A DNA stretch of 64,000 nucleotides from Candidatus Nitrosopumilus sp. (GTDB lineage: Archaea; Thermoproteota; Nitrososphaeria; Nitrososphaerales; Nitrosopumilaceae), in the NCBI RefSeq assembly GCF_028278985.1, contig NZ_JANQTA010000018.1, forward strand, positions 88,816 through 152,815. Reading direction: 5' to 3'. Each line of letters starts with the position of its first letter. The first letter of the stretch is position 1. The translations under genes and the position numbers were made by a program. This document shows positions 1-9,466 of this stretch, in pieces. The notes beneath the pieces were generated by a model that was not told the DNA's origin, did no database searches, and saw only the letters and a list, made by a program, of their open reading frames with translations.

Positions 1-2
1 TA

Positions 3-92
3 AATGACAATTTCAAAAATTATTCCAATGTTGATCGAATCCAAGAATTGTTAGCACTAGAAAAAAATTGGGCAGCAGGTTATATGCAATAA
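3..92 (+). CDS. C-terminal fragment of an unidentified protein (truncated by window start)
   Basis: Open frame from base 3 to TAA at 90-92 (NDNFKNYSNVDRIQELLALEKNWAAGYMQ*). Confidence 0.5.
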   Translation, partial: NDNFKNYSNVDRIQELLALEKNWAAGYMQ

Positions 93-110
93 TTCAAAAA
101 TTCCTTTTAA

Positions 111-719
111 TTGAATCAAAAACTTGAGTCTCTGATTGTTTTTGGAGTGATGGCAGGAATCCTTTTACCTGTCAGATTGTTATTTGTTGAATTTGTCTCT
201 GATAGTTGGTTTGGTTCCCTTGGTGTTATCACTGTAGTTTCTCTAACTGTTGTAATTTTGGCTAAAAAACAAAAACTGGGATTTTTTGGTCACATGCTAG
301 AGCGCCAAATGTTTAATTTTCAAAAAGGTAAACGTATCTGGATTGTATTTGGAGAATCCGCATTTTTGTTATCAATTCTGGGTTTGATGATATTTGCTAT
401 AGACTATGGAAATTCTCTATCTGTTGAGAATTCTTTGGTTGGGAGCATGTCTACTGAAGAATTGATTGAGACTACCGAAGAACTTTCCCCAAATGATTGG
501 ATTTTTGGAATAATTATGGCTCCAATTGGATTTATCACTGCATTTCCAGAAATGAGTGTGGCCATAGCATCTATTGATCAAAAACTTGATGGATGGTTAA
601 TGCATTTTTACACTGTTGGATTTGTTGAATATCTTGAATTAGTTGGAATTTTAATCTACTATAAAATTTCATTCAGAAAAAAATCAATTATTGCACGATA
701 TGCAAAAACTGCAATCTAA
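111..719 (+). CDS. Hypothetical multi-pass membrane protein
   Basis: 202-aa ORF with several hydrophobic segments. Confidence 0.7.
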   Translation: MNQKLESLIVFGVMAGILLPVRLLFVEFVSDSWFGSLGVITVVSLTVVILAKKQKLGFFGHMLERQMFNFQKGKRIWIVFGESAFLLSILGLMIFAIDYGNSLSVENSLVGSMSTEELIETTEELSPNDWIFGIIMAPIGFITAFPEMSVAIASIDQKLDGWLMHFYTVGFVEYLELVGILIYYKISFRKKSIIARYAKTAI

Positions 720-1006
720 AATCCTTCTGGTGGCTTTTGTACAAAAACATTGCAAACAAGTGCATCTGTCTTCGAATCTCTGTACTGAACATTACAAGAA
801 AGGAATTTTCCCTTAAGGGCTTGCTCTAATTGTTCTTTTGTGGTATCTGAATATTGCGGTTTGTCAGGATCATCAATTTTTGCAATAATGATTTTCTCTG
901 TTTTCCCATATTCTTCTTTATTGTCTTTTCTTACATGGCTTACAACCATTCGAAATGCATTTCCAGCTAAAATCTCCATTACTGGACCACCGATTCCATC
1001 ACCCAT
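716..1006 (-). CDS. Hypothetical protein
   Basis: 96-aa ORF between neighbours; the opposite-strand ORF looks like a shadow. Confidence 0.6.
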   Translation of the reverse strand: MGDGIGGPVMEILAGNAFRMVVSHVRKDNKEEYGKTEKIIIAKIDDPDKPQYSDTTKEQLEQALKGKFLSCNVQYRDSKTDALVCNVFVQKPPEGF

Positions 1007-1033
1007 TAATTTTAAAAAATTTTTGTTCTATAA

Positions 1034-1861
1034 TTACTTGGTGGCTATACTTAACTCAAAGTCTGGAACAAGATTTTTCTCTTTAGCCATTTCGAAGAGC
1101 TTTCTAATTGATTGCTCACCTGGTTCTCCCATGTTTACAGTAACTTTGTTAACGTACATTTTAACAAATTTCTCAATCAAATCTCTTGGTTTTCCTCTTG
1201 AATATTGCATTGCATATTCTAATGCATCATTAAGATTTTCCAATCCAAATTCAATGGATGCTTGAAGATATTTGTCAAATTTTACAATAGTGTCCATGCC
1301 TAAATCTGTCTTCATTACATTGATTCCAAGAGGAACTGGTAATCCATTAGTGGTTTTATCCCACCATTCTCCAACATCTAAAATTTTGACATTGCCTTCT
1401 TGTTCATATGATAATTGTGTCTCATGAATTACTAGTCCTGCATCTACTTTTCCTGATTTCACAGCTTCTGGAATGTCACTGAAATTCATCTCAACATAAT
1501 CAAATTTACCAATCATTAATTGAAGTAGTAAAAATGCTGATGTCATTTTACCTGGAATTGCAATCTTACATTTTTTAATTTCATCAATGCTCATCTGTTC
1601 TCTTGCAGTAACAATTGGACCGTATCCAATTCCAAAACTTCCTCCACTTCGTAAAATTGTGTACCCTGGAATGTATGCACATGCATGAACTGATACTGCA
1701 GTTACATCTAGCTGAGGATCTGTTGCCTTACGATTTAATTTCTCAATATCTTCTATTACGTGATTTACCTTAAAATCTGGAGAAGGAACTTTTCCTGTAA
1801 ACATTCCATAAAACATGAATGCATCATCTGAGTCTGGAGTATGTCCAACAGATATTTCCAT
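1034..1861 (-). CDS. MqnD-like (1,4-dihydroxy-6-naphthoate synthase family) / periplasmic-binding-fold protein
   Basis: N-terminal GHTPDSDDAFMFYGMFTGK and GLVIHETQLSYEQEG...WWDKTTNGLPVPLG resemble the MqnD family. Confidence 0.65.
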   Translation of the reverse strand: MEISVGHTPDSDDAFMFYGMFTGKVPSPDFKVNHVIEDIEKLNRKATDPQLDVTAVSVHACAYIPGYTILRSGGSFGIGYGPIVTAREQMSIDEIKKCKIAIPGKMTSAFLLLQLMIGKFDYVEMNFSDIPEAVKSGKVDAGLVIHETQLSYEQEGNVKILDVGEWWDKTTNGLPVPLGINVMKTDLGMDTIVKFDKYLQASIEFGLENLNDALEYAMQYSRGKPRDLIEKFVKMYVNKVTVNMGEPGEQSIRKLFEMAKEKNLVPDFELSIATK

Positions 1862-1932
1862 ATCTGAGTAAAAATTTAGTCGTAATAAAAATCAAAACCT
1901 GTTTTCAAATCGTTTTTCTAATATATGTCTCA

Positions 1933-2853
1933 ATGATGATGAATCTTGTGAACACCATTACAGCATTTGAAAAGGATATGGAACTTCAAATCTCTTTACT
2001 AAAATCATTCAAGAAACAAAAACCAATTTCTAAAAATAATCAAAAAAATACTATATTTTCTGGCAGTGGAGATTCTTTGGTTTCTTCAATGATGGCTGAA
2101 TCTCTTTCTGATGGACTAGTTCGTGCAATGGACCCAATGGATTTGTATCGTAACAAATCTCTTGTAAAATCAAAAAATGTCTATTTTGTTTCAATTTCTG
2201 GAAATACTATTACTAACATCAAGACAGCATGTCATGCTAAACACTCAACAGCTATAACCGCAAAACCTGATAGTCGATTAGCCTCTGCCACGAATAATAC
2301 TATAATTTTGAATGCAGAAACTCATCATGTCTTTACTGCTGGAAGTATTTCGTTTTTAGAAAGTGCACTAACTTGCATGTCGTTAGTCAAAAATATCAAA
2401 ATTCCTAGAAATTCCAAACTCTTCTCAAAAGCAAAACGTGATTCTCAAAATCACCTCGTTTCAAAAAAGATCTATGTACTGGGGAGCCGATTCACTTTTC
2501 CTTTGGCAATGTATTGTGCTGCAAAATTTTATGAAATAATGGGTTATGATGCACATTATTGTAAAATTGAACAATTCTCTCACATGGAACTGTTCTCAGC
2601 AAAAAAAGGTGACACTGTAATTGTTTTTGAGGAAAAAAATCCTCATAATTCTCAATTAGTAAAAAATCTCAAAAAGGTTGGCATGAATGTGATCCACCCT
2701 TCAATCCCAACTGAGAAGATGTCCCAATTTCTCTATTGTACATTTTTTTCACAGTTTCTTGCTCTAAATGAGGCTAAAAGAAAACACAGAAGAGATTGTT
2801 ACTTTGTTACTGCAACAAAACTTCGAAATGTTAGCAATCAAATGATCTATTGA
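1933..2853 (+). CDS. SIS-domain (sugar isomerase-like) protein
   Basis: FSGSGDSLVSSMMAE, VYFVSISGNTITNIK and YVLGSRFTFPLAMYCAAKFYEIMGYDA are SIS-like motifs; start moved to the internal ATG so it does not overlap the divergent gene. Confidence 0.65.
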   Translation: MMMNLVNTITAFEKDMELQISLLKSFKKQKPISKNNQKNTIFSGSGDSLVSSMMAESLSDGLVRAMDPMDLYRNKSLVKSKNVYFVSISGNTITNIKTACHAKHSTAITAKPDSRLASATNNTIILNAETHHVFTAGSISFLESALTCMSLVKNIKIPRNSKLFSKAKRDSQNHLVSKKIYVLGSRFTFPLAMYCAAKFYEIMGYDAHYCKIEQFSHMELFSAKKGDTVIVFEEKNPHNSQLVKNLKKVGMNVIHPSIPTEKMSQFLYCTFFSQFLALNEAKRKHRRDCYFVTATKLRNVSNQMIY

Positions 2854-2901
2854 TCTTTTCAAAGGCTAAGGTTTAATAGCTGAATACTTGGGTGTGCGAA
2901 T

Positions 2902-5094
2902 ATGGTAAAATTCAAGTCAACTGGTGAAGTTTTGAAAATTATCAAAAATAAGGATAATATCAGAAACTTTGGTGTTATTGCACACGTTGACCATGGAAAA
3001 ACTACCATGAGTGACAGTCTTTTAGCTTATTCTGGAATCATTGCTCCATCTGCAGCTGGTAAGGCATTAGCAATGGACTTTGATAAAGAAGAACAACAGA
3101 GAGGAATTACAATTTACCAAGCAAATGTTACATTACTTTTCCAACAAAAAGATAATGAATATGTCATTAACATGATTGATACCCCTGGACACGTAGACTT
3201 TAGTGGAAGGGTTATTCGTAGTCTTAGAGCAATTGATGGTGCAGTAGTTGTATGTGATGCAGTTGAAGGTATCATGACTCAAACTGAAACTGTAACAAGA
3301 ATGGCACTTGAAGAAAGAGTCAAACCAGTTTTGTTTATCAACAAAGTCGACAGACTCATCAAAGAACTCAGATTAACTCCTGAAAAAATGCAGCAACAAT
3401 TAGCTGAAGTAGTTTCCAACTTTAATCAATTAATTGACACATATGCTGAACCTGAATACAAAGAAAAATGGAAAGTTTCAATCCAGGATGCAAGTGTTAC
3501 CTTTGGTTCTGCTAAAGATAGATGGGCAATCAATGTCGACTTGATGAAAGAACGTGGTATCACATTCAAAGATGTAATTGATGCTTATGAAAATGAAAAA
3601 GTAGCTGATTTAGTAGAAAAAGCACCACTGGCTGATGCAGTTTTGGGCATGGTAGTAAAACATCATCCTGCACCATATGAGGCTGTAAAATACAGAATTC
3701 CACAAATTTGGAAAGGTGATTTAGATTCAGATGTTGGTAAAGCATTACTTGCATGTAGTGATGATGGACCAACAATTATGATGATTGTAAACATGGTATT
3801 AGATCCAGCGGCAGGTCCTGTTGCAATTGGAAGATTGTTTTCAGGAACCATCAAAGATGGGCAAACAATTAACATCATTGATGAAAAGCGTGAAGGAAGA
3901 GTTCAATCTGTCAACTTCTTTATGGGAAACCAAAGAGAACAAGTTGGAGAATTAGGTGCTGGAAATATTCCTGCATTACTTGGATTAACTGAAGCTAGAG
4001 CTGGAAATACTCTATCTACTGTAAAAGGCATTCCGATGTTTGAAGGTGTAAAGTATGTTTCAGAACCTGTTGTTCAAGTTGCAATTGAACCAAAACATCC
4101 AAAAGATTTACCTAAACTTGTCGAAATTCTAAAGCAACTAACCATTGAGGATCCAAACTTGATTGTAAAAATTGATGAGGAAAGTGGTGAAACAATTGTT
4201 GCCGGAATGGGTGTATTGCACCTTGATGTTGCAACTCATAGAATTCAAGATGCAAAATGTGAGATTGTAACTTCAGAACCTTTGATTAACTATAGAGAAA
4301 CAGTTAAAGCTCCATGTGAGCCAATCATGTCTAAATCTCCAAATAGACACAATAAAATTTTCATGAAAGTAGAGCCATTGGAACCTGAAATTGCTCATAT
4401 GCTAAGAACTGGTGAAATCAGTGATATGAAAGATAAAAAAGTTGTAGCAGATTTACTAAAGAAAGCAGGATGGGATACTGACACAATTAAGAGAGTTATG
4501 AAATTTGATTCTCGTGGAAATGTTTTGATTAATGGAACCAAAGGTGTTCAATTTGTTCAAGAATCAACTGATTCAATCAATTCTGGATTTGATGAAGTGA
4601 TGAAAGAAGGTCCTCTTTGTAAAGAACAGATGAGAGATTGTAAATTCACATTTACTCACTTTGTTCCTCACGAGGACACTGCACACAGAGGTCTATCTCA
4701 ATTAGGTCCTGCATCACGACGTGCATGTACTGGTGCATTACTAACTGCAGGAACTGCAATTTTAGAGCCTACATTGGCAATTGAAGTAAGAGTTCCTACT
4801 GATTTAGTGGGAAATGTTGCAACTGTATTGTCTGGTAAACGAGGTAAAGTTCTTGATATGTCTCAAAAAGGTGCATCAAGCATTGTTACTGGTGAGATCC
4901 CTGCTTCTGAAACCTTTACTCTTTCTGAAGAAATGAGAGGTCAGACTGCAGGTCGTGCTACTTGGAATACTTCATTTAAAGAATGGACTGAAGTGCCAAA
5001 ATCTATGCTGGCAACAGCTGTTGCAGATATCAGAAAGAGAAAAGGTCTTGCTCCAGAACCACCAGGTGCAAATGAATTCATTGATAAAGAATGA
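2902..5094 (+). CDS. fusA: Translation elongation factor EF-2
   Basis: 730 aa; G-domain motifs AHVDHGKTT, DTPGHVDF, NKVDR; archaeal EF-2 C-terminus. Confidence 0.97.
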   Translation: MVKFKSTGEVLKIIKNKDNIRNFGVIAHVDHGKTTMSDSLLAYSGIIAPSAAGKALAMDFDKEEQQRGITIYQANVTLLFQQKDNEYVINMIDTPGHVDFSGRVIRSLRAIDGAVVVCDAVEGIMTQTETVTRMALEERVKPVLFINKVDRLIKELRLTPEKMQQQLAEVVSNFNQLIDTYAEPEYKEKWKVSIQDASVTFGSAKDRWAINVDLMKERGITFKDVIDAYENEKVADLVEKAPLADAVLGMVVKHHPAPYEAVKYRIPQIWKGDLDSDVGKALLACSDDGPTIMMIVNMVLDPAAGPVAIGRLFSGTIKDGQTINIIDEKREGRVQSVNFFMGNQREQVGELGAGNIPALLGLTEARAGNTLSTVKGIPMFEGVKYVSEPVVQVAIEPKHPKDLPKLVEILKQLTIEDPNLIVKIDEESGETIVAGMGVLHLDVATHRIQDAKCEIVTSEPLINYRETVKAPCEPIMSKSPNRHNKIFMKVEPLEPEIAHMLRTGEISDMKDKKVVADLLKKAGWDTDTIKRVMKFDSRGNVLINGTKGVQFVQESTDSINSGFDEVMKEGPLCKEQMRDCKFTFTHFVPHEDTAHRGLSQLGPASRRACTGALLTAGTAILEPTLAIEVRVPTDLVGNVATVLSGKRGKVLDMSQKGASSIVTGEIPASETFTLSEEMRGQTAGRATWNTSFKEWTEVPKSMLATAVADIRKRKGLAPEPPGANEFIDKE

Positions 5095-5111
5095 CTTCCT
5101 AGTATACTATC

Positions 5112-5252
5112 ATGTCTGAAGATTCCAAAAGTCCTGCTGAATTACTAAAAGAAGAACAAGATCTATTGTTGGCAGAGATTAAAGAGAAAGCAGAAAAAAG
5201 AAAACATGCAATGAATCCAGACCAAGATCCTGACAATGAATATGTCAAGTAA
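5112..5252 (+). CDS. Small charged hypothetical protein (46 aa)
   Basis: ATG...TAA MSEDSKSPAELLKEEQDLLLAEIKEKAEKRKHAMNPDQDPDNEYVK; below ORF-track size cutoff. Confidence 0.55.
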   Translation: MSEDSKSPAELLKEEQDLLLAEIKEKAEKRKHAMNPDQDPDNEYVK

Positions 5253-5254
5253 TT

Positions 5255-5749
5255 TTATTCGGTAATTTCCTTAAACTCGTTTAACTTTTTAATTTCTTGA
5301 AAATCCAAATCTTGTTTTGCTTTTGCTTTTATTGAAAAATCTAATTTGATTGCCTTTTCTAAAACTATCAAACCTTCTTTGATATTTTGCATTTTAACTA
5401 GCGTTGATGCTTTATTGTATAATGTTGTAGCGTTGTTTGGTTTTGATTCAAGAACTTTTTCATAGCAATCTAGTGCAGATTGGAATTCGTTTTCAAAATG
5501 ATGTGATAATCCTTTGTTCAACCAAGCAAGCAAGTTTTGATTATCCTGAGTTAAGACTTTATCATAATGAATTATTGCTTGCTGATATCTCGCTAGTTTT
5601 CCTAATATGTGGCCTTTTTTCAATAATGCTTCTACATTATTTGGTTCTTGAGATAAAATTTTATCATAGACAACTGATGCCTCTTTTGGATTTCCCAAAT
5701 TAAGTAATGTTTGTCCCTCTTCTAATAATCTCTCAACATTATTTTCCAT
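5255..5749 (-). CDS. TPR-repeat protein
   Basis: Repeated TPR signatures (ALLKKGHILGKLARYQQAIIHYDKVL; ALDCYEKVLESKPNNATTLYNKAS). Confidence 0.85.
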   Translation of the reverse strand: MENNVERLLEEGQTLLNLGNPKEASVVYDKILSQEPNNVEALLKKGHILGKLARYQQAIIHYDKVLTQDNQNLLAWLNKGLSHHFENEFQSALDCYEKVLESKPNNATTLYNKASTLVKMQNIKEGLIVLEKAIKLDFSIKAKAKQDLDFQEIKKLNEFKEITE

Positions 5750-5940
5750 GATTCATTCAAATGTTATGTTTTAATGAAATTTGTGATTATGATGAGATTG
5801 AGTGATTTCTCACCCTGTCTCCCATGTGTGTTAGGTGATTTGTCTTTCAAAATTTGTATTTAATACTGATGGACGATTTCTCTGTATTGGGAATTTTTCG
5901 AAGACCTTATTTCATATGATTTTCTATCTAATTTTGACTC

Positions 5941-6084
5941 ATGAGTGCTGCTGATAAGTACTGGAACAAACGCTTCAAAAAAGAACTTGTTGAGGAAGAA
6001 GACAGGCTTAAACAAGAAATTGATCAGGCTGTAAAAAAGAAACTTGCTGAAATCGATGAGGATTCTGAGACTGAGTCAAACTAA
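5941..6084 (+). CDS. Small charged hypothetical protein (47 aa)
   Basis: ATG...TAA MSAADKYWNKRFKKELVEEEDRLKQEIDQAVKKKLAEIDEDSETESN. Confidence 0.55.
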   Translation: MSAADKYWNKRFKKELVEEEDRLKQEIDQAVKKKLAEIDEDSETESN

Positions 6085-6158
6085 ATTAGTAATTATCAAT
6101 TTTCTTTACCATTTCTCCTTAATAATCAACCTAGAGATTGTAGGTCGACCTAGGAAAA

Positions 6159-6734
6159 ATGAGTCGATTAGAGCCTGAATTAGAACTACATGAGCGTGAA
6201 AGGATTGTTTTAGAGACAATTCGAGAAAACCCCACTTTGCATCATAATGCATTACTCCATCTGATTGTTCCAAAATTTATGGCCAAAACAACTTTTGAGA
6301 AGACACGAAATTCGCTTATTGATAAAGATATGATTTATGTGGAAATAAAACAAAACATGAAATTTTATCATCCTACAGAAAATTTTGAACATGTTTCACA
6401 TCAACACATTGAACGAAATACAAGTAACTTATTTCATGACCTAAAATCTCAAATAAGAAAATTAGATACTGATTTTTCTCACAAGGATATTGATGAAAAA
6501 ATATCATTGTCAAAAAATTTACTGTATTCATTATTGCTAACAGATAACGGTTTTACAATTTTAGATTCTGCAAAAAATCCAAAGAAAACACTTTATCGTG
6601 ATGAACACTTGACAATACAACAATTGATGTTCAAAATTTTTGAAATAATTAGAAACGATAAAGATTCCTCATTAATTTTTCCACCAATAATGAGTAGTTT
6701 AGGAATGCGTTTACCTCAATTGCAGAATAAATAG
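6159..6734 (+). CDS. Hypothetical protein, probable winged-helix regulator
   Basis: 191 aa; N-terminal HTH-like pattern RERIVLETIRENPTLHHNALLHLIVPKFMAKTTFEKTRNSLIDKDMIY. Confidence 0.6.
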   Translation: MSRLEPELELHERERIVLETIRENPTLHHNALLHLIVPKFMAKTTFEKTRNSLIDKDMIYVEIKQNMKFYHPTENFEHVSHQHIERNTSNLFHDLKSQIRKLDTDFSHKDIDEKISLSKNLLYSLLLTDNGFTILDSAKNPKKTLYRDEHLTIQQLMFKIFEIIRNDKDSSLIFPPIMSSLGMRLPQLQNK

Positions 6735-6777
6735 TTATTTCATCTAGTTATTTATTCAAGTACGTTTTTGGAATATT

Positions 6778-7008
6778 ATGGGATTACTCTATACAAAATT
6801 CTATTTGGATTTTGATGAAGTAGAATGGAAACAAATCTCCAACGATCCTGTGGTTTTTCAAACAGTAAAAGACTCTGTTTCATTGGAAATAGAAGATACT
6901 TCTCACAAATTTTACAAATTAAATTTTAAAGAAGGTGGAAAAATCAAGTTATTACGTGTCACAGGAAAATTTCGTCTAATCTGGGATGATGAAGACGTTT
7001 TAGACTAA
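6778..7008 (+). CDS. Hypothetical protein
   Basis: 76-aa ORF. Confidence 0.5.
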   Translation: MGLLYTKFYLDFDEVEWKQISNDPVVFQTVKDSVSLEIEDTSHKFYKLNFKEGGKIKLLRVTGKFRLIWDDEDVLD

Positions 7009-7041
7009 AAAATTATAACCAGCAATTCTATCTTTTGAATT

Positions 7042-7272
7042 ATGTCACTTCAAAATGAAATTTCTGAAATTCAGAATAGTTTTGATAATGTATCTTCTGA
7101 CAAATTTTTAGAAGTTTTATCTAAAATCAAGCCTGAATTAAAGAGTTCCTTGACTTCAGAATACCTACAAGGTAAAATTGACAAAGTCAAGGCTGAATCT
7201 GATGAAAATGAAAAAAAGAAATTGTGCAAATCCTTGATGCCTTATTTAGATTGGTATCAAAAGGGTCAGTAA
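7042..7272 (+). CDS. Hypothetical protein
   Basis: 76-aa ORF, charged helical. Confidence 0.5.
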   Translation: MSLQNEISEIQNSFDNVSSDKFLEVLSKIKPELKSSLTSEYLQGKIDKVKAESDENEKKKLCKSLMPYLDWYQKGQ

Positions 7273-7273
7273 A

Positions 7274-7699
7274 TTATTCTGAAAACTGTTTTATTTTCTT
7301 TAATGCTTTGTTGATTATCTCAAGATCATTTGTAGCTTCTTCCATATCTCCGACTAGATTGACGAAATATTCGTGACCGTAATCTTGAGCTTTGTGAATA
7401 TCTGCCTCGTAGCATTGTAATGCTTTTTCTAAAAATGGAATCTCATCTACTAATTTGTTTGTAGATTGAATGTCTTCTAAACTATTTTTGATTTTTTCAA
7501 CTGTTTCATCAATTTTTGGAACTGTTTTGACTGCTTGTTGATGAAGAACTGACGCGAACATTGCAGCTGCATCTTTTAATTCTGGACTATTTCCTAATGT
7601 CTTCAATCTTTTTTTATAATGTTGTAGTGCTTTAAGGACAATTTCGTATCCTCCTTCATCTTTGAGAAATATTGCACCTAGCCAAACTTTTTCAGACAA
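7274..7699 (-). CDS. Hypothetical helical protein
   Basis: 141-aa ORF abutting previous gene convergently. Confidence 0.6.
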   Translation of the reverse strand: MSEKVWLGAIFLKDEGGYEIVLKALQHYKKRLKTLGNSPELKDAAAMFASVLHQQAVKTVPKIDETVEKIKNSLEDIQSTNKLVDEIPFLEKALQCYEADIHKAQDYGHEYFVNLVGDMEEATNDLEIINKALKKIKQFSE

Positions 7700-7763
7700 T
7701 TCAAATGATCTTTTTTTCCATACTATAATTTCGTTGCCTCTTTAGCACTAGTATGATTCCTAC

Positions 7764-7991
7764 TTGTTGCTAATATATCAGAAAACCGTAGATTGGATAT
7801 TGAAACTAAAGAATGAATTTGGGATGAATATATTGTTGGCCCATTGTCCAAACTGTGATTCTAGTTCTTTGTATTGTGGAACGATCCCAACTGCAATTAA
7901 GAGTCTTGCAAATAAAGAAGTTCTTTTTTGTAAGGCATGTAAATTCGTTATTTCAGTTGACGAATACAAGAAAATGCTTTGGCACGTCTAG
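7764..7991 (+). CDS. Zinc-ribbon-like small protein
   Basis: CPNC...CKAC Cys pairs; exact start uncertain. Confidence 0.5.
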   Translation: MLLIYQKTVDWILKLKNEFGMNILLAHCPNCDSSSLYCGTIPTAIKSLANKEVLFCKACKFVISVDEYKKMLWHV

Positions 7992-8212
7992 GTGTCATAA
8001 TTTTCTTTAATTTGAGGCTCATTTCTACTAATCAAAAATAGAATTACTCCTCCTAATGTTGCACCCATTCCAATTAATCCCACAAATGTACCCGTATTCT
8101 TTACTAGTCTTAGGTTGGGATCTGTCTCTCCTACCTCTATTGAATAAAACATTATCAATCCTACAATAAACATACAAATTCCAACAATTATGATGATTTT
8201 TCTAGTATTCAT
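7988..8212 (-). CDS. Hypothetical two-TM membrane protein
   Basis: Two hydrophobic segments in 74 aa. Confidence 0.55.
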   Translation of the reverse strand: MNTRKIIIIVGICMFIVGLIMFYSIEVGETDPNLRLVKNTGTFVGLIGMGATLGGVILFLISRNEPQIKENYDT

Positions 8213-8302
8213 ACTTCTTTGACTAATCGGTAATTAATAAACTCCAAATCTAGTTTTGTTTGTTTTAGTGAACATAGTAAACTCTTTTAATTAAACAAAT
8301 CT

Positions 8303-9118
8303 ATGAGTTTCGTGAAACTACTCCTTGGATTATTTGCAACATTAATGATATTTGGAATATCTTCAAATGCTTTTGCTCAAACAACATTTGACGTAAATAT
8401 TCCCACCGGAGCTGCTAGTCCAGATGCCCCATATTTCTGGCAAAGTGAAATTAATGGGGACACTAGTGGAATTGTTGAAATTACTATAGGTGATTCTATT
8501 TCTTGGAAGAATGCAGATTCTGCTGCACACACGGTTACATCTGGAACTCCTGTTGATGGACCTGATAATATTTTTGATAGTGGTTTGTATGGACCTGGAA
8601 AATCGTTTACTCACAAATTTGATGAAATTGGATTTTATCCCTATTTTTGTTTAGTTCATCCATGGATGGATGGGGCTGTCATCGTTATTGACGCATATTC
8701 ACTAGTCCCTAATGTTGGTAAGGATGCAGGTGATGGTACCACTACATTTAATGTTGAATATGATTTTAACCGAGTTTTGTCTTCTCCAATTGTTGATGAA
8801 GAACAAAAATCTATTACTTTTCAAATAATTGGTGATGCTCAATCAAACAATCATGATTTAGAATTAAGACTTCCTTCTCAACTAATCGATGGTCCTTTTG
8901 TAATTTGGGCTGATGGTGAAAAAATTACAAATTATGAATCTGAGAAAGAAGGGGAACTGACAACACTGTTCATCCCACTGACATCTCAATCTGAAACTTT
9001 GACTATTGTCGGAACAACCGTTGTGCCTGAATTTGGAACTATTACTATGCTGATCTTACTGGTATCGATTTTGAGTGTGGTAATTCTTTCAAAAACACGT
9101 CCAATCTTGATTAAGTAG
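8303..9118 (+). CDS. Secreted cupredoxin (plastocyanin-like) protein with PEFG-CTERM anchor
   Basis: Signal peptide; ISWKNADSAAHTVTSG and FYPYFCLVHPWMDGAV type I Cu ligands; C-terminal VVPEFGTITMLILLVSILSVVILSKTRPILIK. Confidence 0.88.
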   Translation: MSFVKLLLGLFATLMIFGISSNAFAQTTFDVNIPTGAASPDAPYFWQSEINGDTSGIVEITIGDSISWKNADSAAHTVTSGTPVDGPDNIFDSGLYGPGKSFTHKFDEIGFYPYFCLVHPWMDGAVIVIDAYSLVPNVGKDAGDGTTTFNVEYDFNRVLSSPIVDEEQKSITFQIIGDAQSNNHDLELRLPSQLIDGPFVIWADGEKITNYESEKEGELTTLFIPLTSQSETLTIVGTTVVPEFGTITMLILLVSILSVVILSKTRPILIK

Positions 9119-9275
9119 TATATATTTGAAAATAAAAAATTATAATAAATTATAAAAATCTTATAAAAAATACTATAATAATTTGATTCTATATAGTAAT
9201 TATATAGAATTAACGAATAATCACTAAATATTAGAAATACGTAATTATATTGTCTGAATAGAATAAAGCAGACTT

Positions 9276-9361
9276 GTGGCAGTAAATCTGAAATCAGAAA
9301 TTTGAGAATTCATTACGCCTGGTTCCAGTAAAAAGGATGAGAAAATTCATCTCACTGCTAC
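9276..9361 (+). ncRNA. Candidate structured RNA or 5' leader (unidentified)
   Basis: Closing stem GTGGCAGT (9276-9283)/ACTGCTAC (9354-9361), internal hairpins, AT-rich TATA-like element (TAATTATAT, about 9242-9250) about 25 nt upstream, T-run after 3' arm. Confidence 0.35.
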
Positions 9362-9466
9362 AAATTTTTTCCAAGTGTTAAATCATCAAAAATTCATGAG
9401 TGTGTTAATTTTTTTAAAAAGTTATTTTACTATCTAATAAAGAGAATATCTAGTCGGGGATATCCA

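Noticed and set aside
840-1265. 141-aa plus-strand ORF
   Set aside because: Antisense to two better-supported minus-strand genes; no recognisable motif.
3566-3878. Antisense ORFs inside fusA
   Set aside because: Shadow ORFs of a highly conserved gene.
9276-9361. tRNA-like reading of the candidate ncRNA (GGTTCCA resembling a T-loop)
   Set aside because: No acceptor/anticodon arm arrangement fits a cloverleaf; kept only as an unidentified structured candidate.
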